From positions 21,017-85,016 of the forward strand of contig SNVD02013729.1 in NCBI GenBank assembly GCA_013180625.2: a DNA stretch of 64,000 nucleotides, written 5' to 3'. Of the stretch, positions 23,459 through 34,451 are shown one piece after another. The notes beneath the pieces were generated by a model that had not been told where the DNA came from, searched no databases, and saw only the letters and a list, made by a program, of their open reading frames with translations. The translations under genes and the position numbers were made by a program. The stretch comes from Boswellia sacra (lineage: Eukaryota; Streptophyta; Magnoliopsida; Sapindales; Burseraceae). Numbering within the stretch: position 1 is the first letter of the stretch; each line of letters starts with the position of its first letter.

Positions 23459-24545
23459 GTGGTTATGGTTTATCCCCTCCTGATTTCCCGATATTGGACC
23501 CCCTATTTTGATCATTCCCCAACGATTTGTGTCAAACTGGCGGCAATTGTTGTATGTTTGGGAGGTATTAGGGGTATTATTTGTATGGATAAGGTTTTAA
23601 TGTCTGGTAGCTTGAATCAAGATGTGAATGTCTGTATAAAAGCACTGGAGAATCAACTAAGAGCACAAGGAGAACCACTAGCAAGTGAGTACGTCGAAAT
23701 CCAAATCGAACCCAACAAGACGGAATCTGTAGACTGAAGATTGGCCTTCCGAGTTAAGAGCTCTTGAAGTTGTCGTTCGAGTTATGTTTTTCATCTATCA
23801 ATCTCAGGTGCGTAACAGATTGATATCTTATTGTTCAATTTTGTTGTTAAATTTCAAATCCTGATATTTTTCTTTGAAATTCTCTTTCAGATAAAAGATT
23901 TGAAAGCAAATTAGAGAAAGTAGAGGATGCGTGAAATTGAATATTCATAAACAAAACTTGAAAAAAATGCGTAAAGCAAGAGGGTTCATTTCTATGTTGG
24001 ATGAGAAGATATTGAAGGTAGATGCATATTAACTGATTACTTACATATTTTATAAATCAATATTTTGAATGATAATGATTTTTTTAATATTTTTAGTTTA
24101 AAAATGAAATTAAGAGGTTGATGGATGGTGTGGGAAGAGCTTGTGTCTTACTGAGCCTGTAATAAATATCAACCTATCTCATAGGAAATCGTTATTAGAT
24201 GCATATTATGTTCTTAGCCAACAAATTTAGCCTCGCTATGCTTTTATCCGCTTTTATTTGATTTTTTACTTTATTACTTGTTTTTGCATAGATTACTAAT
24301 TTATTATTTCTAACTTTGTCTCAGCTGAGGGAGGTTATCGAAGATTCAACGGAAGATGTTAACATTTTCTTGGTAGGTTTTAATTTGTAACGTTAAAGAT
24401 TTAGTTTGGTAATTTTTTTTTCTTTTTTTTTTTTCCAGGATGATGTCCAAATCAAGGTGTTAATAAAGTTCTTATTGGTACTAGCATTTTTAGTTGGTTC
24501 TTTTTTGTTGTTTTGCTCCCTTCTTTCGGCAATATCTTTAATATA
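23459..24545 (+). pseudogene. Decayed MRS2/CorA-type magnesium transporter gene
   Basis: Pieces of a plant MRS2/MGT protein appear in correct order with good splice sites. Block 1 (23465-23806): CVKLAAIVVCLGGIRGII, SLNQDVNVCIKALENQLRA and, after a frameshift near 23735, WPSELRALEVVV, ending at cag/gtgcgt. Block 2 (to 24017): NLKKMRKARG, then KILK. Block 3 (24097-about 24158): FKNEIKRLMDG. Block 4 (24325-24372): LREVIEDSTEDVNIFL. Block 5 (24439-24545): DDVQIKVLIKFLL and one hydrophobic helix, ending at a stop before the GMN loop and second helix. These match the family blocks (LKEYIDDTEDFINIKL, NVQNQLIQFELLL). The frameshift and truncation argue for a pseudogene. Confidence 0.6.
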
Positions 24546-24704
24546 ATGTCCTTTGTGTGGTAGGGATTATTACGGACAGCAGTTCTGGATGTTGATTTAC
24601 TTTCGCAAATTTGCTAATATCACTTTTGTACTTTATAATGTTGACCTTATGGTGATAATAATTTAGATTATTAATTTTTATTATTACAACTAAAAAGTCA
24701 TGAT

Positions 24705-24910
24705 AATGCTACTCGTACAAATTACTTTTACAAATTCATTCATACAAACTGATGTAGTATCTTTATATAATCTTTACATCATCCATCTTAATTAATGTAA
24801 TTTATTATTAGTATATGTTTATCAAATCATTTTATCTATTTATCAAATCACATCATGCCACGTTAGTTTGTATGAGTAAGTTTGTGAAAGTAGTTTATAA
24901 TAGTAGTATT
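24705..24910. mobile_element. MITE-like inverted repeat, copy 2 of a family
   Basis: The left arm (aatgctactcgtacaaatt, then ttcatacaaact) is mirrored by the right arm (agtttgtatgagtaagtttg, then agtagtatt). Same family as 10941-11110. Target duplication not found. Confidence 0.5.
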
Positions 24911-24919
24911 ACTCAAAAG

Positions 24920-26190
24920 TCTTTTTTAAGAGCTATCAAAGAATTTTGTTACCATTCAACAAAATATATCAATTTATTAATACCCTATGCCTTAACAATG
25001 TTAATCCTTGTACTTTTTAAAGCTTTATAGCATACCTTTAATGTTATTGATATAATTTTTTAAATAGAAAAACATATTTTGTAAAATTTATACGTTTATG
25101 ATGGATAAATTGAATAATGCCTAATATTATTCATCTGAATTAATTCTGCAAAAGTTTGATTGTATGCCCATCTAATCTACATCAACAAATAATGTTTTTA
25201 CTTTAATATCTTCTCCTGATAAACTCACAAAGATGACCAAACTGTCACATGTACTTGTTAATTAAAAATCATAATTGAACATACACTAATACCATTGATT
25301 CAGTCCTTTTTTTTTTTTGAGAAAATGAAACTTGTATCGAGCCAGATTTCATCAAATAACAATTTCTCCCATTTTTCACTGTTATATGAGATAAAATTAT
25401 TTTACCCTTGAATTTATAGTACGAATTAAAAACATATAAAAGGGTAAAAGAAGAAATTATGGTGTCTTCCTATATGTTTTATAAACTTTGGAAGGAAAAA
25501 TTAAATGATGACATAGAACAAAAATGGTGATTTATCTTCTTTTTTAAAAAAATGTAAAATATAATTTGATCAAAATTGAATATATTTGTCATGTATATAA
25601 TCACATTTATTATTATATATCAAAGCCGCCAATGCTGTTAACTTTTGATAATCATAGGATTTGTTTCAGTTATTCATTTTTTGAGATTCCCATTTAATCC
25701 TTGGTTATAATAACATGGTCAACTAATTACTTTCGAAATGAACAACTCATTTTCAGTATAATCAAAATTTGAAATAAATAGAAAGTTTACTTCAATACAT
25801 ATTTACATATTTTAGAGCCTTTTCCATGTTAAAACCATAATAAATAATTATAGATCAAAATAACGCGAAGCGAACACATGCAAAATGCATATGCATTTAC
25901 GAACTACATGAGCAAATTTCAACTAAACTATGCATGTTACCGAAAAGATTAATGAAATCTACATATAAAATATGAGAACTTTGGTGTATTAATTCAATAT
26001 TCTTTCAAAAAAAAGCAACTCAATATCCTAATCCATTTATTAATCAACTTAATTTGTAAATTTGAAATCAATTATGTACACAAGGATATGACTGGCAGCA
26101 ACGATACTACAGAAGGTGAAAAAAATACTTCAACAGAAGATCAATGTTGATGTGAACAAATTTGAACAAATTATTAATTTTATCAAGGGT
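24920..26190. other. Intergenic AT-rich DNA
   Basis: No gene recognised. Near 26095-26150 a stretch (ggcagcaacgatactacag) resembles the start of the exon at 26206, so the exon start may be partly duplicated. Confidence 0.4.
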
Positions 26191-26319
26191 AGCAATTTAT
26201 AGTGGATGGATGGTAGTAGCAGTGCTACAGAAGATGAAAAGTGGCCAGTTAGTTTGCCTCTTACAAAAGAAGAATTGACTAAGAAAAATCGTTTCCGGCC
26301 AAGCGCTGCAGCAAGAGAT

Positions 26320-26880
26320 TGTTATGCACAAGCGGAAGCGATAACCAACAGAACAACCCAAAATGCACAACCACAACTATGCCAGATAATTGAATATAAT
26401 AGCAACTAAAGAGGCAACCAATCAACCACAATGCAGAAATAGAAAACACACCAGGATTTAACGAGGTTCGGTATAAGTACCTACATCCTCGGGCGCTGCT
26501 GAAGAAACTTTTCACTATCTTCAAAGAGAATTACAAACTTTTGGGCCACAATACAAATTTCACAACTATTGGGCCAAACTGTAATTACCCAAATAGTTGG
26601 ACCAAACTGTAATTACCCAAACAATTGGGCAATACTACAAATACCCAAAATCAAAAGGGGAAAAACAAATATTACAAACTTTAAGGTCCTTACGAAAAGG
26701 CCCTTAAACTATGAGGTCTTATTTGCAAGACCTTACAACTTTAGGGGGGTGAAAGATATTTCAATTTGGGACACAAAATAATTTCCCATATGACTTGTTT
26801 TATAAGGGTCACATGACACCCACATTTCACAACTTACCGATGTGGGATTCTTGATTTTCTTCATATGAGCCAAAACAACA
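26320..26880 (-). repeat. 3' LTR of copia copy B
   Basis: A 561-bp LTR, plus-strand limits TGTTATGC to AACAACA, directly beside the unrecognised exon. Confidence 0.95.
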
Positions 26881-26981
26881 AATCTCCACCTTGGCGAATA
26901 TGCCGACCCATCAAAAATTTCTTCTTTTCCCCACATTCTCTATCACAACTGCAACGCCTCCAAATGCGCCCAATGGCGCGG

Positions 26982-27527
26982 TCAAACAGGCACAATGTTG
27001 ATCAAGTCCAAACAATGACAGAACTTGATCGCTGTCACAACCTTAGTCAACATATCTGCGGGATTCTCGGCAGTCTCAATCTTCTGAAGTAAGATTCTTC
27101 CTTCATCAATGATTTCCCGCACAAAATGATACCGAACATCAATATGCTTCGTACGAACATGGAACACTGGATTCTTCGCTAAGTGGATAGCACTCTGACT
27201 GTCAGAATAAAAAGTAATCTTCTTCTGCCCAATTCCCAATTCATCCAGCAATCCTTGTAACCAAATAGCTTCCTTCACAGCCTCTGTCAATGCCATATAC
27301 TCTGCCTCTGTAGTAGACAAAGCCACTGTAGACTGTAAAGTAGACTTCCAACTCACTGGTGCTCTTGCAAGAGTAAACACATAACCGATTGTCGACCGAC
27401 GTTTATCCAAATCACCAACATAATCTGAATCAACATAACCAATAGCATATTGATCACACGTATCATCCCTCTCAAAGACTAAGCCAACATCTACGGTTTT
27501 CAACAAATACCGTAGAATCCACTTCAC
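26982..27527 (-). pseudogene. pol: RNase H of copia copy B
   Basis: An open 181-codon stretch with [67 protein letters not shown] and [11 protein letters not shown]. An in-frame stop at 27528 (next to the wild-type-looking GHWQ region in copy A) separates it from RT. Confidence 0.87.
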
Positions 27528-27653
27528 TGCTTGTCAATGTCCCTTACCAGGATCATGCATGTACCTGCTCACAACTCCAGCTACATGTGAAATGTCGGGT
27601 CTTCTACACACCATAGCATACATCAGGCTACCAACTGCATTAGCATATGAAAC

Positions 27654-28414
27654 TCAAGACATATACTCTCGTTCCTCATCTGTACTAGGAGATAAAGATG
27701 CACTAAGCTTCATATGAGGAGCAAGTGTGGTACTTACAGGTTTTGACTGCTCTGTAATGCCAAACCGCTGTAATACCTTCTTCAGATACTTCTTCTGAGT
27801 CAAACAAATCTTGCTTCTCCTTCTATCTCTGCTAATCTCCATGCCAAGAATCTTCTTAGCTTCACCCAAATCTTTCATCTCAAACTCTCGATTCAACTGA
27901 GTCTTTAACTTTGCAATTTCTTCGACATTCGTCGAAGCTATCAACATATCATCAACATACAAGAGTAGATAAATGAAAGAACCATCACGTAGCCTCTGAA
28001 AATACACACAATTATCAAATTTGCTTCTTGTGTACCTTGACCCATCATAAACCGATCAAATCGCTTGTACCACTGTCTGGGAGATTGCTTCAAACCATAA
28101 AGCGATCTTTTCAGTTTGCAAACAAAATTTTCCTTACTAGCAACTTTTAATCCCTCTGACTGAGTCATATAGATTTCCTCTTCCAAGTCACCATGTAAAA
28201 ATGCAGTTTTTACATCAAGTTGAACTAGTTCTATATTCATCTGAGCTACCAAGGCCAACAAAATTCTAATGGAAGAATGTTTCACAACTAGAGAAAATAC
28301 CTCATTGTAGTCAATTCCTTCCCTCTGAGCGTAGCCTTTAGCCACCAACCTTGCCTTGTAGCGGACATCATTCTTGTAGGAAATCCATCTTTCTTTGCAT
28401 ATACCCATTTGCAC
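27654..28414 (-). pseudogene. pol: Reverse transcriptase of copia copy B (broken)
   Basis: The first frame (28414-27941) has KARLVAKGYAQREG, VQLDVKTAFLHGDLEEEIYM and LYGLKQSPRQWYKRFDRFM. The second frame (28007-27654) has the active site YVDDMLIAST, then EFEMKDLGEAKKILGMEI. A frameshift near 27990-28010 lies just before the catalytic YVDD box. Confidence 0.87.
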
Positions 28415-29903
28415 CCAATTACCTTTTTACCCTTCGGTAGTTGAGCTAGCTCCCAAGTTTCATTCTTCTGAAGAGACTGCATCTCTTCGCTCATAGCTGT
28501 CTTCCACTCATCAACTTCAGAACATCTGACTGCCTCTCTATAAGTGGAAGGAACATCAACATCTACAATTGGAAGTGCATAGGCCACCATATCAGCAAAT
28601 CGAGCAGGTCTGCGAATCTCACGTCTTGGCCTATCAATTGCAATAGATTCTTGTTGCTGTTGGGGTTCCTGAGTAGAACCCTCTCCATCATCTCCCAAAT
28701 CCTCCTCTGTCATAGGAGTATCAACATCTGTCTCAACAGATCTAACTAGGTTCAATGTCGTCGTTTCAAACTCCACCTGCTGCTGAGTATGCTCCACCTG
28801 CTGTGGAGTACCATTCACCTTTGTCTGGTTTTCTGATTTCTTCAACATTGAAGACTCATCAAATGTCACATCTCGGCTGGATACAATCTTCCTCGAACTA
28901 GGACACCATAGACAATATCCTTTCACTCCTGAAGCAAATCCCAAGAAAATCGCTTTCTTGGCTCTAGGATCCAGCTTAGATTCTTTCACATGATAATATG
29001 CAGTGGAACCAAAAACATGTAAAGAATCATAATCAGAAACAGGTTGTCCAGACCATACCTCCAATGGAGTTCTATCACCAATAGCAGCTGAAGGTAGACG
29101 ATTAATGAGATGACATGCATAAGTCACAGCCTCAACCCAAAATTCTTTGCCTAACCCAGCATTAGACAACATACACCGAACTTTCTCCAGCAATGTCCGG
29201 TTCATGCGTTCTGCCACCCCATTCTGCTGCGGTGTACCTCTAACAGTAAAATGACGTACAATACCTTCATCTTGACACAATTTCAAAAACTGATCACTGC
29301 AATACTCACCACCATTATCTGTTCTGAGATGCTTGATTTTCTTGCCAGTTTGTGTCTCAATCATCTTTTTCCATTTAAGGAAAGCACGAAGTACATCATC
29401 TTTTGATTTCAAACAGTACACCCAAGTTCTTCTGGAAAAGTCATCAACAAAAGTAACAAAGTAGTGCCTACCTCCCATTGATGCGGTCTTGGTAGGTCCC
29501 CACACATCTGAGTGAACATAATCAAGAATACCCTTGGTATTATGAATAGCGGTGCAAATTTCACTCTCTTCTGCTTTCCCAGAACACAATGCTCACAAAA
29601 ATCCAGCTTGCAGGTCTTTGCACCTTTCAATAAGCCTCGTTTCACCAAACTAAATAAGGCTTTCTCACCTGCATGTCCCAAACGCATATGCCACAGTCTC
29701 GTGATCTCTAAATCTACATCATTATCAGAAACCATAGCAGCTGATCCAATAACCATATTACCATTATAGTAATACAAGTTGTTCCTCCTAGTACCTTTCA
29801 ATACCACAAGAGCGCCTGAAGTGACCCTCAGAATACCATCTCGAATAGATATACCACAGCCTTTAGATTCTAAGGCTCCCAAAGAGATGAGATTCTTCTT
29901 CAA
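28288..29903 (-). pseudogene. pol: Integrase and linker to reverse transcriptase of copia copy B
   Basis: Two overlapping frames: 29903-29409 with the gag-pre-integrase domain (LWHMRLGHAGEKALF, CEHCVLGKQ) and 29589-28288 with the integrase core (DVWGPTKTAS, VDDFSRRTW, LRTDNGGEYCS, QQNGVAERMNRTLLEKVR), the C-terminal GFASGVKGYCLW block and a glutamine-rich linker into the first RT motif (NETWELAQLPKGKKVIGC). One frameshift near 29500-29580 separates zinc and core domains. Confidence 0.88.
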
Positions 29904-29946
29904 CTTCGGTACATACCGAACATCTGTCAGAACTCTAGTCAGTCCA

Positions 29947-30976
29947 TCATTCCCTCAATCGGATCGAACCTATCCCAGCAGTATGGCAAATATCATCATT
30001 GCCCATATACACAACTCCACAATCAAGCTCTTCAAACTGAAAGAACCAATCCCGATGTGGACACATATGATAAGTACAACCCGAATCCATAATCCACTCA
30101 TCAGAAACAGAAGTGGACGGATGACCAACTAGACAAATATTTGAATCACTATCATCCTCACGCTTAACAACACATGCATCAGAAACAGCCTTGCCCTTAT
30201 CTTTCTTTTTCAACTTAGGACAATCTTTCTTCCAATGCCCTTTCTCACGACAAAAGGCACACTCATCTTTTCCTAATCTACCCCTCGACCAAGACTTTCC
30301 CCTTTTTCCTGGTTTTCTACTATGACTACGCCCTCTCACTGTCAATGCATCTACTGACTCATCCCTATGTTCCCTTTGATCTTTCTTACGAATTTCATAA
30401 TTCAACAAAGCAGAACAGAACTTCTTCAAAAGACAGTTTATCTTTCCCATGGATAAGAGTAATGCATAAATGATCTAATTCATCCGGAAGTGAGCCAATC
30501 AATAGCATAGCCTTAATTTCATCTTTGAAGGTTTCATCTAAGTTTAACAAATCAGCAATTAACTTATTAAACTCATCAATATGAGAACTGATGCTCGTAC
30601 CTGGTTTCAACTGGAGACGGAACAATCTCTTCAATAGATACAGCCGATTCTCATTGCTTTTCTTCATATATTTGTTCTCCAGCGCCTTCCACAATTTGTT
30701 TGCAGATGTCTCCTTAGTGAACGGATACTTTTGTTCTCTACACAAGCAAGAGCGAATCAACCCACAAGCTTTTATATTCAGCCTTTCCTAATCTCTTGCA
30801 CTGATATCTTCTGGTTTTGTTTCTTCCAGAACAATATCCAAATCCTGCTGATACAACCCGTCCAGCACCTCACTCTGCCATAAGCCGAAATTATTTCGGC
30901 CATCCAATTTTTCAACATCTATTTTTGCATTTGTCACAGTTACTGACTTCTCAGATACAGTTGACGATGAAGCCAT
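29947..30976 (-). pseudogene. gag: gag-protease of copia copy B (broken)
   Basis: From the ATG at 30974-30976 the order is the MASSSTVSEK start, the VEKLDGRNNFGLWQS block, the capsid region, the CCHC knuckle (CAFCREKGHWKKDC) and the protease WIMDSGCTYHM motif. Three frames are needed to cover it: 30976-30788, 30760-30395 and 30450-29947. The corresponding region of copy A is one open frame, so the breaks here are private to this copy. Confidence 0.85.
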
Positions 30977-31140
30977 TACTACCTCTCACAAATAAGCTCG
31001 ATACACAAACACCAATAACCAAGCTCCAACAAACTATTATATTCAATAACTAGCAATCCAAAATCAACAGCCCAGAATAGTAGCAAGTGCTTCAAAGAAA
31101 TAGCCACTAACTACCCAAAACCTTCGGCTCTGATACCAAT

Positions 31141-31701
31141 TCTTACGCACAAGCGGAAGCGATAACCAACAGAACAACCCAAAATGCACAACCACAACTA
31201 TGCCAGATAATTGAATATAATAGCAACTAAAGAGGCAACCAATCAACCACAATGCAGAAATAGAAAACACACCAGGATTTAACGAGGTTCGGTATAAGTA
31301 CCTACGTCCTCGGGCGCCGCTGAAGAAACTTTCCACTATCTTCAAAGAGAATTACAAACTTTTGGGCCACAATACAAATTTCACAACTATTGGGCCAAAC
31401 TGCAATTACCCAAATAGTTGGGCCAAACTATAATTACCCAAACAATTGGGCAATACTACAAATATCCAAAATCAAAAGGGGAAAAACAAATATTACAAAC
31501 TTTAAGGTCCTTACGAAAAGGCCCTTAAACTATGAGGTCTTATTTGCAAGACCTTACAACTTTAGGGGGGTGAAAGATATTTCAATTTGGGACACAAAAT
31601 AATTTCACATATGACTTGTTTTATAAGGGTCACATGACACCCACATTTCACAACTTACCGATGTGGGATTCTTGATTTTCTTCATATGAGCCAAAACAAC
31701 A
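31141..31701 (-). repeat. 5' LTR of copia copy B
   Basis: A 561-bp partner LTR (starts TCTTACGC, so its first G has mutated). Beside the primer binding site. Confidence 0.95.
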
Positions 31702-31976
31702 GAGATCACATATTTAAGCGGCTTGATGACAAAGAGAATATTGAAGAACTTAAAAATCAGGAAGACGGAGGTATAGAAATCAAGTTGCTTGATTCTGATG
31801 TAATGAGAAAGACTATCCACTCTTTTGTTTGTTACCTAATTAAAGGAAAGGAAACTTAACAATTAATCTTCATAGTTACTTCAAAGTACCAATGTCGTGG
31901 TTAAAGATAGAGAGCTCTTCAACGTCGTGCAATGTTTTTCTCTGTTCTTAAAAGCAGACGCACACTTATTTAAATT

Positions 31977-32585
31977 ATGTGCTTTATTTGTTTTGTTAAC
32001 TTGGATATATTATTCGGGGGTATTGTTAAAGTTTGATTCAAAATTTTAACTTTTTTAGACATGTCATCTTTATTTTTATCTTTTAATATTTTGAAATTAT
32101 TTCACTTGAATTAATGATACACACTATTTTACGGAAAAGTTGACTTGTCTTTACTTCATTGATGATTTATATGCAAATCTCCCATGTGATTGAGGGTCTT
32201 TCGGATAAACTATTTGTAAATTTCTATGATTGCAAAATGGATATAGCAAATTAGATTATTTTATCTTCGCGAGTCAAGTTATGTATATCTTTTTTAATAG
32301 TTTTCTTGAACGAAAGCAGTGACCTAGAGTGTGGTACTACTAGAGTGTTTTGTTTTTCTAATACCCCAAAATACGTAAATGGCTTTAAGCCAGTTTTGAT
32401 TTTAACTCGTTTTATTTTGGAAATGAATTGTGTTTCTGGTATTGTTTTTGAATACAATAACAAACTAGTTTATTCTCTGTTATTGATATCGTAAACTGGT
32501 AAATGAATTTGAAATTGGTAACACACATGCATATACTTTGTACATATTGCAATATCCAAATGAAGTTTTTACATTTCGCAATATC
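31977..32585. repeat. Duplicated segment, copy 2
   Basis: Counterpart of 22078-22830, same orientation, about 10 kb apart, with a deletion of about 210 bases relative to copy 1. It follows the 3' end of the unrecognised exon. Confidence 0.75.
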
Positions 32586-32589
32586 TAAA

Positions 32590-33439
32590 TGAAGACACCC
32601 TATCTTGTGACTTAAAAATGAAGATAAATGTATAATTGACTCCTAACTGTTAATTAACAAAACTAAATGTTTCGAACGGTTGAATTGAAATACATCAATG
32701 CTTTAATAAGAGTGTATTTACTATTTGATATTTCACAACAAAGTGAAATTAAAAGAAATAAAAATAAAAATACTGATATTTTAAGTAAATATATGATATA
32801 TCTTTATTTTGTGATATTATCATGTATAGAAGCCCCAGCTATAAGATAAATAACGGCTTATTTTGAATTTTACATATTTTAGATGAAGATTACCATGGGA
32901 AAAAGAAAATTAATAAGTAAATTAAAAAAAACCCACATTTATGTGATATATACACACATACAATTTTGCTCTAATCTAGTCTCTGGGATAAGTTTTATAC
33001 ACACCAAACGTTTCCAACAATTGGATACATCCAACAGCTAGATTTATATTCACAACATTAATGGAAAATAAAAAGCTGGTCTTATATTTATAGTACTAAA
33101 AATTGAAAAAAAAACAAAGCAATTGTTTTATTGTCTTCCATCTTCTCCCTTCTCTCTTTTGCCTGTCACTTCACTCTCTAGACTTTTATTCTCATTTTTT
33201 ACAATTGGTAACATTTTCAGAAGTTATGAATGAAACTGAATATGTTATAATTCATTAAATTGAATTATTCAATTCACAAACTGGTCCCTTAGCAACCAAT
33301 TTATTTGCACACGAAAACTAAAAGCTTTGCCCATATCTTACCTAACTTCCAATATCATTGTAATTTTGCTATGTGATGAAAGAGATTGATATTCACAACT
33401 TGCTGGTAAGATATGTAATTTAGCATGTTGAAAAATCCT
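32590..33439. other. Intergenic AT-rich DNA
   Basis: No coding or element structure recognised. Confidence 0.45.
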
Positions 33440-34393
33440 TGTTGGTTCTAGACATGCATGTGCATTGTACATGAGTATTTTGTCATCATGTGATAAAAAC
33501 ATTAAATACGGATATTTTCTTTATCTCATTTATTTTATATAGATGTTTTGTATTAGGAGAATTTTAATTAAAATAGGATAAGTCTTGATATGGTATCCTA
33601 GTTAAATAAGAATAAGTTTTATGGTATCTTAGTTGAGTAGGAATAAGTTTGGATTTGGAATCCTAATTGAATAGGAAGTTTTATTAATTATCTCTTATTA
33701 GATTAGGATATTATTTAAGTATTCTAGTTTACTCAGGAGAAGAATATTATCAATTCCTATAATGTTTGATTGTTATCCAAACTTTCCTTATGAGTTTTGT
33801 TGAGATTCTACAGGATTTTGACCAGGATTACAATTCATATCAAATACTATATAAAGCTATCTTCATAACTTTCGGTGGAATTAATTCAAGGCATTTAAGG
33901 CATTCAACGCAAATTGAGAGAGAGCAATCAAGATCAAGTTTGAGTGCGTTTTTTATTTGTTTTTTATGTCTTGTATAAAGCTTTAGGCTTTGGTTAATTA
34001 TTATAGATCGTGTGAGCTTAAGGGAGTTGAGTAATCACAGGTGTCTATACTAGTTACGGGTTTGTAGCAGTTACGGGTGTTATATTATTATTAATAGCGT
34101 GTTGTTAAGATAATCATGACAAAAAAAGAGCAGCATTAGAAGAGTGTATGAAGGACTATGGTTGTGATCGGGGTTGATCAAGTTTACGTAGATTAGGTTA
34201 GTGAGTGAGCTGGTGTCTACCACTGTAAAGAGTCCTAAGTCAAGTGTAAACGCATACAACATAGTGGATTACAACTTTTATTGCCAGTGGATGTAGGTTG
34301 GTTATAACCGAGCCACGTAAAAATCCTGTCCCGATTTACATTACGGTTTTCTGTTATATTATTCGTAACTTCCATACGCTGCAAAACCCAACA
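33440..34393 (+). repeat. 5' LTR of the deleted SIRE-like element
   Basis: A 954-bp LTR with a TATA box (tatataaa near 33848). Confidence 0.92.
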
Positions 34394-34451
34394 ATTGGTA
34401 TCAGAGCGGGTACACTGACATACTAGTGTAGATCAGAGTTTTTTGGCAGGT

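Larger units (their letters stand above)
26320..31701 (-). mobile_element. Ty1/copia element, Tork/Tnt1-like, full length (copy B)
   Basis: Two 561-bp LTRs (26320-26880 and 31141-31701) and a perfect target duplication GAGAT (26315-26319 and 31702-31706) delimit a 5382-bp element. The primer binding site complement is at 31127-31138 and the polypurine tract complement (aatctccaccttgg) starts at 26881. The LTRs differ at about ten positions by eye, fewer than in copy A, so this is the younger insertion. Coding is more complete than in copy A, with a 433-codon integrase-RT frame, but still frameshifted. Confidence 0.95.
26206..31859 (+). pseudogene. Unrecognised coding exon split by a copia insertion
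   Basis: Left part 26206-26319 (38 codons, starts MDGSSSATEDEKWPV) and right part 31707-31856 (50 codons, ends at TAA 31857-31859). The copia copy B and one copy of its GAGAT target duplication lie between them. If the insertion and one duplication are disregarded, the frame continues without a stop across the junction (...SAAARD then HIFKRLDD...). An acceptor-like ttatag precedes the left part, so it may be a last exon. I do not recognise the product: it is charged, rich in Lys and Glu, and has no signal peptide or membrane segment. The gene is broken in this haplotype. Confidence 0.5.

Noticed and set aside
26279..26524. Minus-strand frames at LTR edges (also 21272-21499 and 31064-31345)
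   Set aside because: The same frame recurs in each LTR of the two related copia elements; it is LTR sequence and has no coding function expected.
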